Source: a virus
Virus record (IMG/VR): IMGVR_UViG_3300050190_000047
Location: 1-38,480 of that record
Reading direction: 5' to 3' (one strand)
Length of the DNA: 38,480 nt
Translations under genes and position numbers: made by a program
Shown: positions 21,622 to 27,270 of the stretch, one piece after another
How positions within the stretch are numbered: the first letter of the stretch is position 1
Layout: each line of letters opens with the position of its first letter
The notes under the pieces: model-generated
Seen by the model: only the letters and a program-made list of their open reading frames with translations
What the model was told of the DNA's origin: nothing
Databases searched by the model: none

Positions 21622-21798
21622 TTGGAAAAGCTTACATGCTCTATTGAGGAAATGGCTGAGTTGTTAGGCATTTCAAAGCCCACGGCGTACAAACTTGCAA
21701 ATTCAGAAGGCTTTCCCTTATTAAAAATAGGAAAACGCAAATTAATTCCTTTACAACGTTTTTTAGAGTGGGTCGACAAAAATAGTAAGGATAATTAA
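21622..21798 (+). CDS. Excisionase-family HTH protein
   Basis: 58 residues from TTG 21622: TCSIEEMAELLGISKPTAYKLANSEGFPLLKIGKRKLIPLQRFLEW. This is a complete MerR-like HTH_17 domain of the excisionase family: helix-turn-helix, wing and the 'KIGKRKLIP...F..W' ending. With a serine integrase in this genome it may act as a directionality factor or, by position, as a regulator at the early-late boundary. A strong terminator follows. Confidence 0.78.
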   Translation: MEKLTCSIEEMAELLGISKPTAYKLANSEGFPLLKIGKRKLIPLQRFLEWVDKNSKDN

Positions 21799-21845
21799 AA
21801 GGGTAACCGCAAGGACACACAAAGGGTATAAAATACTATTATTAA

Positions 21846-21876
21846 AAGCGTTCGAGAAATCGGGCGCTTATTTTTA
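21846..21876 (+). terminator. Terminator at the end of the early operon
   Basis: A 10-bp stem AAGCGTTCGA / TCGGGCGCTT (two G-U pairs) closed by a GAAA loop and followed by ATTTTT. It divides early genes from the packaging module. Confidence 0.8.
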
Positions 21877-21896
21877 TACCAAAAGAGGGCGCCGCA

Positions 21897-22082
21897 ATGA
21901 AACCGTTTTCTCCCTGCGAATTATGCGAACCGGCTGAAAAACCGTTATGCTTATGTCAAGACGAATGCCATTTAAAGCGGAGGCATTGCGATAACGTGGA
22001 ATGCTTTAATAACACGAAGAGCCATTGTAACAACCTAAACATAGAGGTTGTGAAATGCAAGTGGTATAAAAATGGACAGTAA
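21897..22082 (+). CDS. Small Cys-rich protein
   Basis: 61 residues with ten Cys: CELCEPAEKPLCLCQDEC, then CDNVECF and further Cys near 44 and 54. Several zinc sites are possible. It is the first gene after the early terminator and overlaps the next by 11 bases. The family is not recognised. Confidence 0.65.
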   Translation: MKPFSPCELCEPAEKPLCLCQDECHLKRRHCDNVECFNNTKSHCNNLNIEVVKCKWYKNGQ

Positions 22083-22233
22083 ACATCCGCATTATAAGCC
22101 TGTTTGGGACGAGTATCTATTTGACATGATTTGCAGGGATGCTGATAAGTACTGGAGAGAGTGGCGGAAAAGGAGAAATCTTTATGATAACCGAGCAAAA
22201 AGAGAAAGCAATAACGCGCCTTTTAAAAGGTGA
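22072..22233 (+). CDS. 53-residue basic Trp/Tyr-rich protein
   Basis: ATG 22072 to TGA 22233, beginning MDSKHPHYKPVWDEYLFDMI, then YWREWRKRRNLYDNR. The part past residue 38 lies over the small terminase gene in another frame. Coupling to its neighbours by overlap supports it. Function unknown. Confidence 0.55.
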   Translation: MDSKHPHYKPVWDEYLFDMICRDADKYWREWRKRRNLYDNRAKRESNNAPFKR

Positions 22234-22606
22234 TTATATAACAGATATTTGTAAGGATGTCTGTGTTTCAAGGGTGACGCTTTACGCATGGAGAAAAGAC
22301 CCTGAATTTATCGCAGAACTCGAAGCACGGCGTAAGGATATAGTTAAAAGTGGTAATGATTTTATAGTAGCCAGAACTAACGGCTATCTCGAACAGTTAA
22401 ATGAGTTAGCAATGCAAAGTGCAGATGCACGCACAAAGGCGTCTGTGCTGATGTATTTAGTAGATAGGTCGTTAGGCAAGACCGCACAGAGGTTAGAGTT
22501 AGAACCTATTGATTTAGCAAAGGTACCCACAAGGCAAGAGTTAGAAAGTGAGTTTGCAGACTTTAAGAATAAAATTATTATAGAAGATGATAACCCGCAG
22601 GAATAA
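22184..22606 (+). CDS. Terminase small subunit, phBC6A51-type HTH
   Basis: Recognises the packaging site and guides the large subunit. 140 residues from ATG 22184 (SD AAAAGGAGAAA). The N-terminal HTH is EKAITRLLKGDYITDICKDVCVSRVTLYAWRKDPEF, typical of the phBC6A51-like small terminases, followed by a helical oligomerisation region (QLNELAMQSADARTKASVLMYLVDR) and an acidic tail. The large subunit is 1.4 kb downstream, unusually far, with a long non-coding region and two other genes between. Confidence 0.8.
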   Translation: MITEQKEKAITRLLKGDYITDICKDVCVSRVTLYAWRKDPEFIAELEARRKDIVKSGNDFIVARTNGYLEQLNELAMQSADARTKASVLMYLVDRSLGKTAQRLELEPIDLAKVPTRQELESEFADFKNKIIIEDDNPQE

Positions 22607-23261
22607 TGTGTAAAGGTGTTAATGGATGTCCCTATATAGAGTTAATACCCATATATAAATAAAGTTAAATATTATCTTCTAATTAATACGGATGGATGAT
22701 GTAGAAGGTTTGTAACGGTAAATATGTGAGGGTAAAGTGGCTGAGGCAGACCTGAGTGCATACTCTCTACCCATCACCTATATAATGCATATATATACAC
22801 TAATACTGCATACTTATACATGTATATATACAGATATAATTACAGTTAATCTTTATCTACTCTTAGCAACCGCATACCTATGCGATTAGTTGACTGTTTA
22901 CTGACCTTATCTGATTTAGACAAAAGAACTATTTTGTATAGTACGATTGTATTTTTATCATAGGGGGCTCCTTCTTTTTGGGAGGTGGTGGGAATGCCCA
23001 CATTCACCCCCATAATTATTTACAACAATTTCACAACTCATTAGTAATATATGCCAACACTCAACGGTACTTAAAACACCATTCTTACAATTTTTTATAA
23101 TAAATTTTCAAAGCCTTTGCCCTTACGTAACTGGTTCTACTACGTATAGATAGGCCAAAACGGATATAACAGGTCGCAAAGCCTTATGCCGTAATGGTTT
23201 AGGGCTATTTTGACGTGGGACAAGAATGTCCAAAACTTTATCTAAGTAAAGCAGGTGGAAT
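22607..23261 (+). other. 655-bp non-coding region, palindrome-rich; candidate origin or packaging site
   Basis: No convincing gene on either strand. The first half is very AT-rich, with runs such as GCATATATATAC and GTATATATAC. Perfect or near-perfect dyads: TATACATGTATA at 22815-22826, CGCATA-CC-TATGCG at 22871-22884 (with outer CAAC/GTTG arms), ACAAAA-N6-TTTTGT at 22920-22937, GTGGG-N4-CCCAC at 22988-23001, two TACGTA sites at 23124-23129 and 23141-23146, and GGACA-AGAA-TGTCC at 23218-23231. AAAGCCTT occurs twice in direct orientation (23110, 23178), each followed by TGCC and GTAA. It lies between the small terminase and a RepL-like gene, so a replication origin and a cos/pac site are both possible. 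A 16-codon frame at 22994 with a good SD has no support. Confidence 0.6.
23218..23231. promoter_or_regulatory. Dyad before the RepL-like gene
   Basis: GGACA-AGAA-TGTCC, 30 bases before ATG 23262 and just after a TTGACG (23210-23215) that could be a -35 box. A convincing -10 is not seen. Candidate operator for autoregulation. Confidence 0.4.
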
Positions 23262-23765
23262 ATGGAACAGGATAGTCATTTAATTGTAGATAGAGAAACA
23301 GGAGATTGCATCGGGGAGTTAAATCCAGGCGATAGGATTATCAGAAAAAAGATAATAGATGAGTTGCCCGACGACCCTGGCAAGATGCCTTTTTCAAATG
23401 GCGAATGGGGAAAGACTTATAATTCATCCTTGAATAAACTTGCACGACTTAATCTCACAGCAGCCGAATATAAGACCATCCTGCTATTTTTAACGCTTGT
23501 GCGGTTTGGCAGCGGCCTTGTGGCCTACGGTAATTATAAGCCGGTAAATATAGAATGGCTCGAAACTGAATTAAACATGTCAAACAAAACAACCTGCCGG
23601 ACACTTCAAAAACTTTTAGGCCACCGCATTATCGCGCAGAGTTATTCAGGTGGGGAACGAATATATTTCTTCAACCCTTATATTTATCAAAAGGGCAGAT
23701 ACATAAACAAAACACTTTTCGAGATGTTTAAAAAATCTGAATGGGCAAAGGAGCTTAGAAAATGA
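23262..23765 (+). CDS. RepL-like winged-helix replication/maintenance protein
   Basis: 167 residues. IVDRETGDCIGELNPGDRIIRKK at the N-terminus, a winged-helix centre (LTAAEYKTILLFLTLV ... NIEWLETELNMSNKTTCRTLQKLLGHRII) and the ending FFNPYIYQKGRYINKTLFEMFK resemble the Firmicute RepL family (PF05732), initiators of small plasmids that also occur in some phages. Placement between small and large terminase, next to a palindrome-rich region, is unusual. It could initiate a plasmid-like replication mode or be a repurposed regulator. SD GCAGGTGG. ATGA-coupled to the next gene. Confidence 0.6.
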   Translation: MEQDSHLIVDRETGDCIGELNPGDRIIRKKIIDELPDDPGKMPFSNGEWGKTYNSSLNKLARLNLTAAEYKTILLFLTLVRFGSGLVAYGNYKPVNIEWLETELNMSNKTTCRTLQKLLGHRIIAQSYSGGERIYFFNPYIYQKGRYINKTLFEMFKKSEWAKELRK

Positions 23766-24049
23766 ACATACCAAACAAAGTAAAAATAGGCGGTTTGATA
23801 TATGATGTGTCATCGTCAGACACTCTTTGCAGAGATAGCGATGCTTTAGGTTCAAGCTCCGGAAACAGGCAGAGTATTTTAATCGACTCAACGGTATCAA
23901 ATCAGCTTCAAGAGTCCACTTTTATTCATGAGGTTATACATCAACTTTCATTTGTGCACCATTTGGAAATAGATGAAGATGGAACAGCGAGGTTGGAATC
24001 TGCTATTTACGCGTTCATCAAGGACAACCCCAACATATTCAAGGAGTAG
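23762..24049 (+). CDS. Small HExxH zinc-metallopeptidase-like protein
   Basis: 95 residues. STFIHEVIHQLSFVHHL carries an HExxH motif at about 57-61 in a helix, with a Glu near 77 (ARLESAIYAFIKDN) able to be the third ligand. The N-terminus is a short beta region (VKIGGLIYDVSSSD) and SILIDSTV precedes the helix. The plan is a minimal ImmA/SprT-like zincin. It is ATGA-coupled to the RepL-like gene and two bases before the large terminase. The substrate is unknown; an inactive structural role is also possible. Confidence 0.7.
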   Translation: MNIPNKVKIGGLIYDVSSSDTLCRDSDALGSSSGNRQSILIDSTVSNQLQESTFIHEVIHQLSFVHHLEIDEDGTARLESAIYAFIKDNPNIFKE

Positions 24050-24051
24050 AT

Positions 24052-25773
24052 ATGAACGAAGAGGATAAAAATAACCGCCAACTATTATATGCGGCGGTTT
24101 ATCAGAGATATATAGAGGCAGGCGCCAACCCAATAGAAGCAACCACAGCTACTGAGGGAATGATATTCAAACACATCAATAATCTATTTGGATTTCAAGG
24201 TCTTGCTTATCAGATGGGCGAAATAAGTTTTCCATTTTTCTGCAAATACTTTCTTCAGGACACTTTCATCCCAAAGCCGAACAATGCCGCGCGCGAACTT
24301 GCGCCGGTGCACCTTGAGGTGTGGGACGAGCTCGACAGGATGTTTCTACAAGACGAATTCGACAAAGAAGAGTTTATACTCCCCAGGGGATGTGCCAAAA
24401 CAACAATAGTTGACTTTGCGTTATCCGTGTGGCTGCACTGCTATAAAAAATCAACTTATACTTTAGTTTGCGGACGCACGGAGCAGGACAGCACAGAATT
24501 TCTTGCACAAACAAGACAAGCTTTTGAGGAGAATAAATATATCCTTGATGCTTTTGGGAAATTGGTAAATACAAAATTAACCGTCAACAAATTGGAACTT
24601 GAACTTTCCAACAAAACAAAAATACAGGCAATATCCTCCACCTCTTCAATGCGTGGTAAAAAGTATGACGGATGCAGGCCCAGCGTCATCATTGCGGATG
24701 ATTACCAAGGCAGAATTGATATTATCACGCAAGAGGCAAGGGATAAAAAATATAACACCTGGATGGAAGACAGCGGCTACGCAGGAGATAAAGCGGTCTA
24801 CCGTAAAAAGGTAAAGATTAAACAGGCAACAAAGTTTATTGTTTGCGGCACAATCTTGCACCGCGACTGTTTCATGAGTCGGCTTCTACTCAACAAAGAT
24901 TATAAGCACATTTTGAAAAGGGCGGTTGATTTTGATGCAGACGACTTCTTCCACGCCGGACAGTGGGAAGAATTTCGTCTTATTTATTTTAACGATAAAC
25001 TTCAAGACAGCGTTTCAGCCGCTAAAGAGTTTTACTTTCAGCACGAGCCAGACATGCAGTATAAAACCATCTGGGAAGATAAGTTTGACTGTTTAGATCT
25101 GGCGATAGATTACTACACCAACCCGCAGGCCTTTAAGCAGGAAATGATGAACGATGCTTCGAAGATTGGCGAGAAGTGGTTTAAAAGTAGCCGAGTTGAT
25201 GATGATATTGAAAATCACACCTTTGCTAAAACAATGCTCTGCGTGGATCCGGCTTCAACGTCAACCCGCAATTCAGATAGTTTCGCTTTCCTTGTTGGCT
25301 CGCTTGCCGACAACGACTTTAAGTATGTCCGCAAGGGTGAACTCCTGAAAATGGACGCGAGAACTGAGTTTGACAAGTACATCGAACATATCATCAAACT
25401 TTTAAGGGATTATTCAGACATTACCTGCGTCTACATCGAAAAGAACACCTTCAACGGCTCTGATGCTAACCGTTTAGAGCAGTTTATAGAGGCCGACCCA
25501 ATGTTAAGGGGCAGGGATTTAACCATCATCAATGAACCCACAAGGGCGAACAAAGACGACAAAATCGCAAGTTGCGTCGCGGATGTGAACAATGGCAGGA
25601 TTATCTTTAATGCAGAGGACACAGATTTCATTCAACAGGTTATGGACTTTGCCGGGCAGGACTTTTCGCAGCACGATGACGCTCCCGACATTGTATCGGA
25701 GTTTGCAAATCGGATAAACGACATTGTTGTTATAGGGACAATTACATTCATGGAAAAGAAATTACTATTTTAA
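24052..25773 (+). CDS. terL: Terminase large subunit
   Basis: ATP-driven motor and nuclease that packages DNA through the portal. In the 573-residue protein the N-terminal ATPase has the Walker A variant LPRGCAKTT at about 110-118, Walker B VIIADDYQG at 212-220, and a following coupling region FIVCGTILHRD. The RNase H-like nuclease starts at MLCVDPAS (Asp near 399), with VYIEKNTFN around 465 and DAPDIVSEFANRI near the end supplying the other acidic residues. Length is normal. SD AAGGAG before ATG 24052. Confidence 0.95.
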   Translation: MNEEDKNNRQLLYAAVYQRYIEAGANPIEATTATEGMIFKHINNLFGFQGLAYQMGEISFPFFCKYFLQDTFIPKPNNAARELAPVHLEVWDELDRMFLQDEFDKEEFILPRGCAKTTIVDFALSVWLHCYKKSTYTLVCGRTEQDSTEFLAQTRQAFEENKYILDAFGKLVNTKLTVNKLELELSNKTKIQAISSTSSMRGKKYDGCRPSVIIADDYQGRIDIITQEARDKKYNTWMEDSGYAGDKAVYRKKVKIKQATKFIVCGTILHRDCFMSRLLLNKDYKHILKRAVDFDADDFFHAGQWEEFRLIYFNDKLQDSVSAAKEFYFQHEPDMQYKTIWEDKFDCLDLAIDYYTNPQAFKQEMMNDASKIGEKWFKSSRVDDDIENHTFAKTMLCVDPASTSTRNSDSFAFLVGSLADNDFKYVRKGELLKMDARTEFDKYIEHIIKLLRDYSDITCVYIEKNTFNGSDANRLEQFIEADPMLRGRDLTIINEPTRANKDDKIASCVADVNNGRIIFNAEDTDFIQQVMDFAGQDFSQHDDAPDIVSEFANRINDIVVIGTITFMEKKLLF

Positions 25774-25787
25774 GGAGATGCAAGTAT

Positions 25788-26162
25788 ATGGATGAGCAAT
25801 TGAACAATTTAAAATCCGGTGATGAAATTAAGTTTTCAGAAGATAGGCTATGGTTCAAAGTAGTTGGTAAAAATGAGCGATTTGTTATTGCAATTACCAA
25901 AAAGGTCTATAACGCGAATATCAGAAATAAGACGTGGTATTACACAATCATAGATACTGTTGAAAATATTCGTGGACGCGTAAACCTTATTTTTGAACTG
26001 TATGACTTTGAAAAGCAGAGTGATATTGATAAGGTTCTTTCTGAACTCGGCCCGCAAGGATGCCATGAAAATAAAGAAAAGGGATATTGGGAAGAAAGCG
26101 AACTGGCTATATCTTCTCGGAATTGCATATCAGCAAATATTTTAAAAATAAAAGCCGCTTAA
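25788..26162 (+). CDS. Protein of unknown function between terminase and portal
   Basis: 124 residues from ATG 25788 (SD AAGGAG). Beta-rich: LKSGDEIKFSEDRLWFKVVGKNERFVIAI, then TWYYTIIDTVENIRGRVNLIFELYDFEKQSDIDKVLSEL. A similar 'YYTIID ... N.IF.LYDY' plan occurs in small accessory proteins of phages and plasmids. Its stop codon lies inside a terminator hairpin. No function recognised. Confidence 0.7.
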   Translation: MDEQLNNLKSGDEIKFSEDRLWFKVVGKNERFVIAITKKVYNANIRNKTWYYTIIDTVENIRGRVNLIFELYDFEKQSDIDKVLSELGPQGCHENKEKGYWEESELAISSRNCISANILKIKAA

Positions 26163-26175
26163 AGCGGTTATTTTT
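26151..26175 (+). terminator. Terminator overlapping the stop of the 25788-26162 gene
   Basis: CCGCT-TAA-AGCGG with flanking pairs, followed by TTATTTTT. The stop codon TAA is the loop of the hairpin. Confidence 0.65.
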
Positions 26176-26198
26176 ATGCCGTTTAGGAGGCGAACCGC

Positions 26199-26258
26199 TT
26201 GTTTGATGTAAACGCAAACCGAGAGATATTGACAAAGGTAAAGCCTACTTTTCAGTAG
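26199..26258 (+). pseudogene. Remnant of the portal gene start
   Basis: From TTG 26199, with a strong SD TAGGAGG 8 bases upstream, the frame reads LFDVNANREILTKVKPTFQ then TAG. This matches the N-terminus of the intact portal protein, IFDINKNKELLTKVKSNFELQ, at 27280. At DNA level GACAAAGGTAAA is shared while codons around it differ, so it is a diverged homologous copy and not a recent exact duplication. It appears to be the original start of the portal gene, cut off by the endonuclease cassette. Homology ends at 26252, where the cassette begins. Confidence 0.75.
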
Positions 26259-26263
26259 GCTTT
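26240..26263. terminator. Bidirectional terminator at the left edge of the cassette
   Basis: Arms AAAGCCTAC / GTAGGCTTT with loop TTTTCA. It contains the stop codon of the portal remnant (plus strand) and of the RHH gene (minus strand). The core TACTTTTCAGTAGG recurs at 27239-27252. Confidence 0.65.
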
Positions 26264-26382
26264 AGATAGTCTTTCAATATTTTATTTATCTGGCTGCTTA
26301 TACTTCTCCCTTCTTCTACTGCAAACACTTTCAATCTTTCCAGTACTTCTTCATCAAGAGTTATCGCTATTTTGTTTTTCAT
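26245..26382 (-). CDS. Ribbon-helix-helix (Arc/CopG-like) repressor
   Basis: 45 residues: MKNKIAITLDEEVLERLKVF, then AVEEGRSISSQINKILKDYLKPTEK. This is a complete ribbon-helix-helix domain: strand KIAITLD, helix EEVLERLKVFAVEE, turn GRS, helix ISSQINKILKDYL. SD GAGGTGAT before ATG 26382. It is divergent from the HNH gene, and its probable operator is the tandem repeat AAAGT(G/A)TGAT in the HNH promoter, so it likely represses both itself and the endonuclease. Confidence 0.8.
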   Translation of the reverse strand: MKNKIAITLDEEVLERLKVFAVEEGRSISSQINKILKDYLKPTEK

Positions 26383-26399
26383 ATTATCACCTCAACGGT

Positions 26400-26450
26400 A
26401 GTATAACATATAATTAATGTATTGTAAAGTGTGATAAAGTATGATATAAT
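26400..26450. promoter_or_regulatory. Back-to-back divergent promoters with overlapping -35 boxes
   Basis: Rightward: TTGTAA (26422-26427), 17 bases, TATAAT (26445-26450). Leftward: TTTACA (26428-26423), 17 bases, TATACT (26405-26400). The two -35 boxes occupy the same bases on opposite strands. A tandem direct repeat AAAGTGTGAT / AAAGTATGAT (26426-26445) fills the spacer of the rightward promoter, a good RHH operator candidate. Confidence 0.7.
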
Positions 26451-26468
26451 ATATATGAGGTGATGGAG

Positions 26469-27227
26469 ATGGAAACAAAAGTATGTATAAGATGTGGAAA
26501 AGAGCTTCCAAAGACGGACGAATACTTTCAATCTACAAAATCTAATAAAGACGGGCTCCGTGGAGAATGTAAAGAATGCACTAAAGAACGGATGAAACAG
26601 TATTATGCAAAACATCAAGAGCTTTTAACTGAAAAAGCTAAGCAATACCGTAAAGATAACAAAGAGTATATATCCGAATGGAAAAAGGAATACGGAAAAA
26701 ACAATGAGCAGTTAGTTGAGCATAAAAAACAATATTATCAAAACAATAAGAAAAAAATTCACGAACATAATAGTCGATACTATCAAGCCAATAAAGAAGC
26801 AACAATTTTGCGGAGCAAACAATATTATGAAACCAATAAAGAAAATATTATCAAATCAAACACAGAATATCACAAGCAATATCGGCAAGAGAATTCAGAA
26901 AAATATCGTATTCATTGCCAAAAACGTAGAGCAAAAATTCGCAAATTGCCCTACACTTTAACTCTTATACAATGGGAAGAAACCAAACTACATTTTGATA
27001 ATAAATGCGCTTATTGTGGTAAAGAAGTGCCTTTGGTTCAGGAACATTTTATAGCACTTTCTAAGGGTGGAGAGTATACTCACAATAACATCTTGCCCGC
27101 TTGCAAAAATTGTAACAGTAGTAAAAACAATAAAGACTTTTTTCAATGGTATCTAAAATATAAATATTTCTCAAAGAAAAGAGAAAGATACATACTCGAA
27201 TTTCTAAATTATAAAAATAAAATATAA
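26469..27227 (+). CDS. HNH homing endonuclease
   Basis: 252 residues from ATG 26469 (SD GAGGTGAT, 8 bases upstream). N-terminal zinc knuckles CIRCGKELP and CKECTKERM at about 6-40; a long basic helical middle (about 40-160) made of loose 16-residue repeats around QYY-x2-NKE; then the nuclease domain, CAYCGKEVPLVQEHFIALSKG and NNILPACKNCNSSKNNKDF, where His of EHF, Asn of NNIL and the two CxxC pairs form the HNH/beta-beta-alpha metal site. The repeated helix probably lies along DNA for target recognition. Its promoter faces the RHH repressor and it ends in its own terminator. Confidence 0.88.
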   Translation: METKVCIRCGKELPKTDEYFQSTKSNKDGLRGECKECTKERMKQYYAKHQELLTEKAKQYRKDNKEYISEWKKEYGKNNEQLVEHKKQYYQNNKKKIHEHNSRYYQANKEATILRSKQYYETNKENIIKSNTEYHKQYRQENSEKYRIHCQKRRAKIRKLPYTLTLIQWEETKLHFDNKCAYCGKEVPLVQEHFIALSKGGEYTHNNILPACKNCNSSKNNKDFFQWYLKYKYFSKKRERYILEFLNYKNKI

Positions 27228-27232
27228 CAATT

Positions 27233-27260
27233 AGCACTTACTTTTCAGTAGGTGCTTTTT
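27233..27260 (+). terminator. Terminator of the HNH gene
   Basis: Arms AGCACTTAC / GTAGGTGCT (one G-U pair) with loop TTTTCA, followed by TTTTATTTG. Its loop and inner stem are the same as those of the hairpin at 26240-26263. Confidence 0.8.
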
Positions 27261-27270
27261 ATTTGAGAGG

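Larger units (their letters stand above)
26240..27260. mobile_element. HNH endonuclease / RHH repressor cassette inserted in the portal gene
   Basis: About 1 kb: leftward RHH gene, divergent promoters, rightward HNH gene and a terminator, with TACTTTTCAGTAGG in direct orientation at both ends (26246-26259 and 27239-27252). The left flank is the cut-off portal start and the right flank is the intact portal gene with its own start. HNH genes of this type are homing endonucleases that spread between phages. No intron-like RNA is needed to explain it: the downstream portal copy carries a complete start. Confidence 0.7.

Noticed and set aside
22725-22790. tRNA-like hairpin (GGGTA ... TACCC) in the non-coding region
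   Set aside because: Only one paired stem could be made; no anticodon arm or T-arm consensus is present.
22994-23044. A 16-codon frame (MPTFTPIIIYNN...) with a good SD in the non-coding region
   Set aside because: Very short, no homology recognised and overlaps a hairpin; the SD-like purines can be chance. Kept only as a note on the region.
26240-27260. Group I or II intron carrying the HNH gene
   Set aside because: The downstream portal has its own complete start and the upstream remnant ends in a stop within a terminator; splicing would give a duplicated N-terminus. No intron core was recognised.
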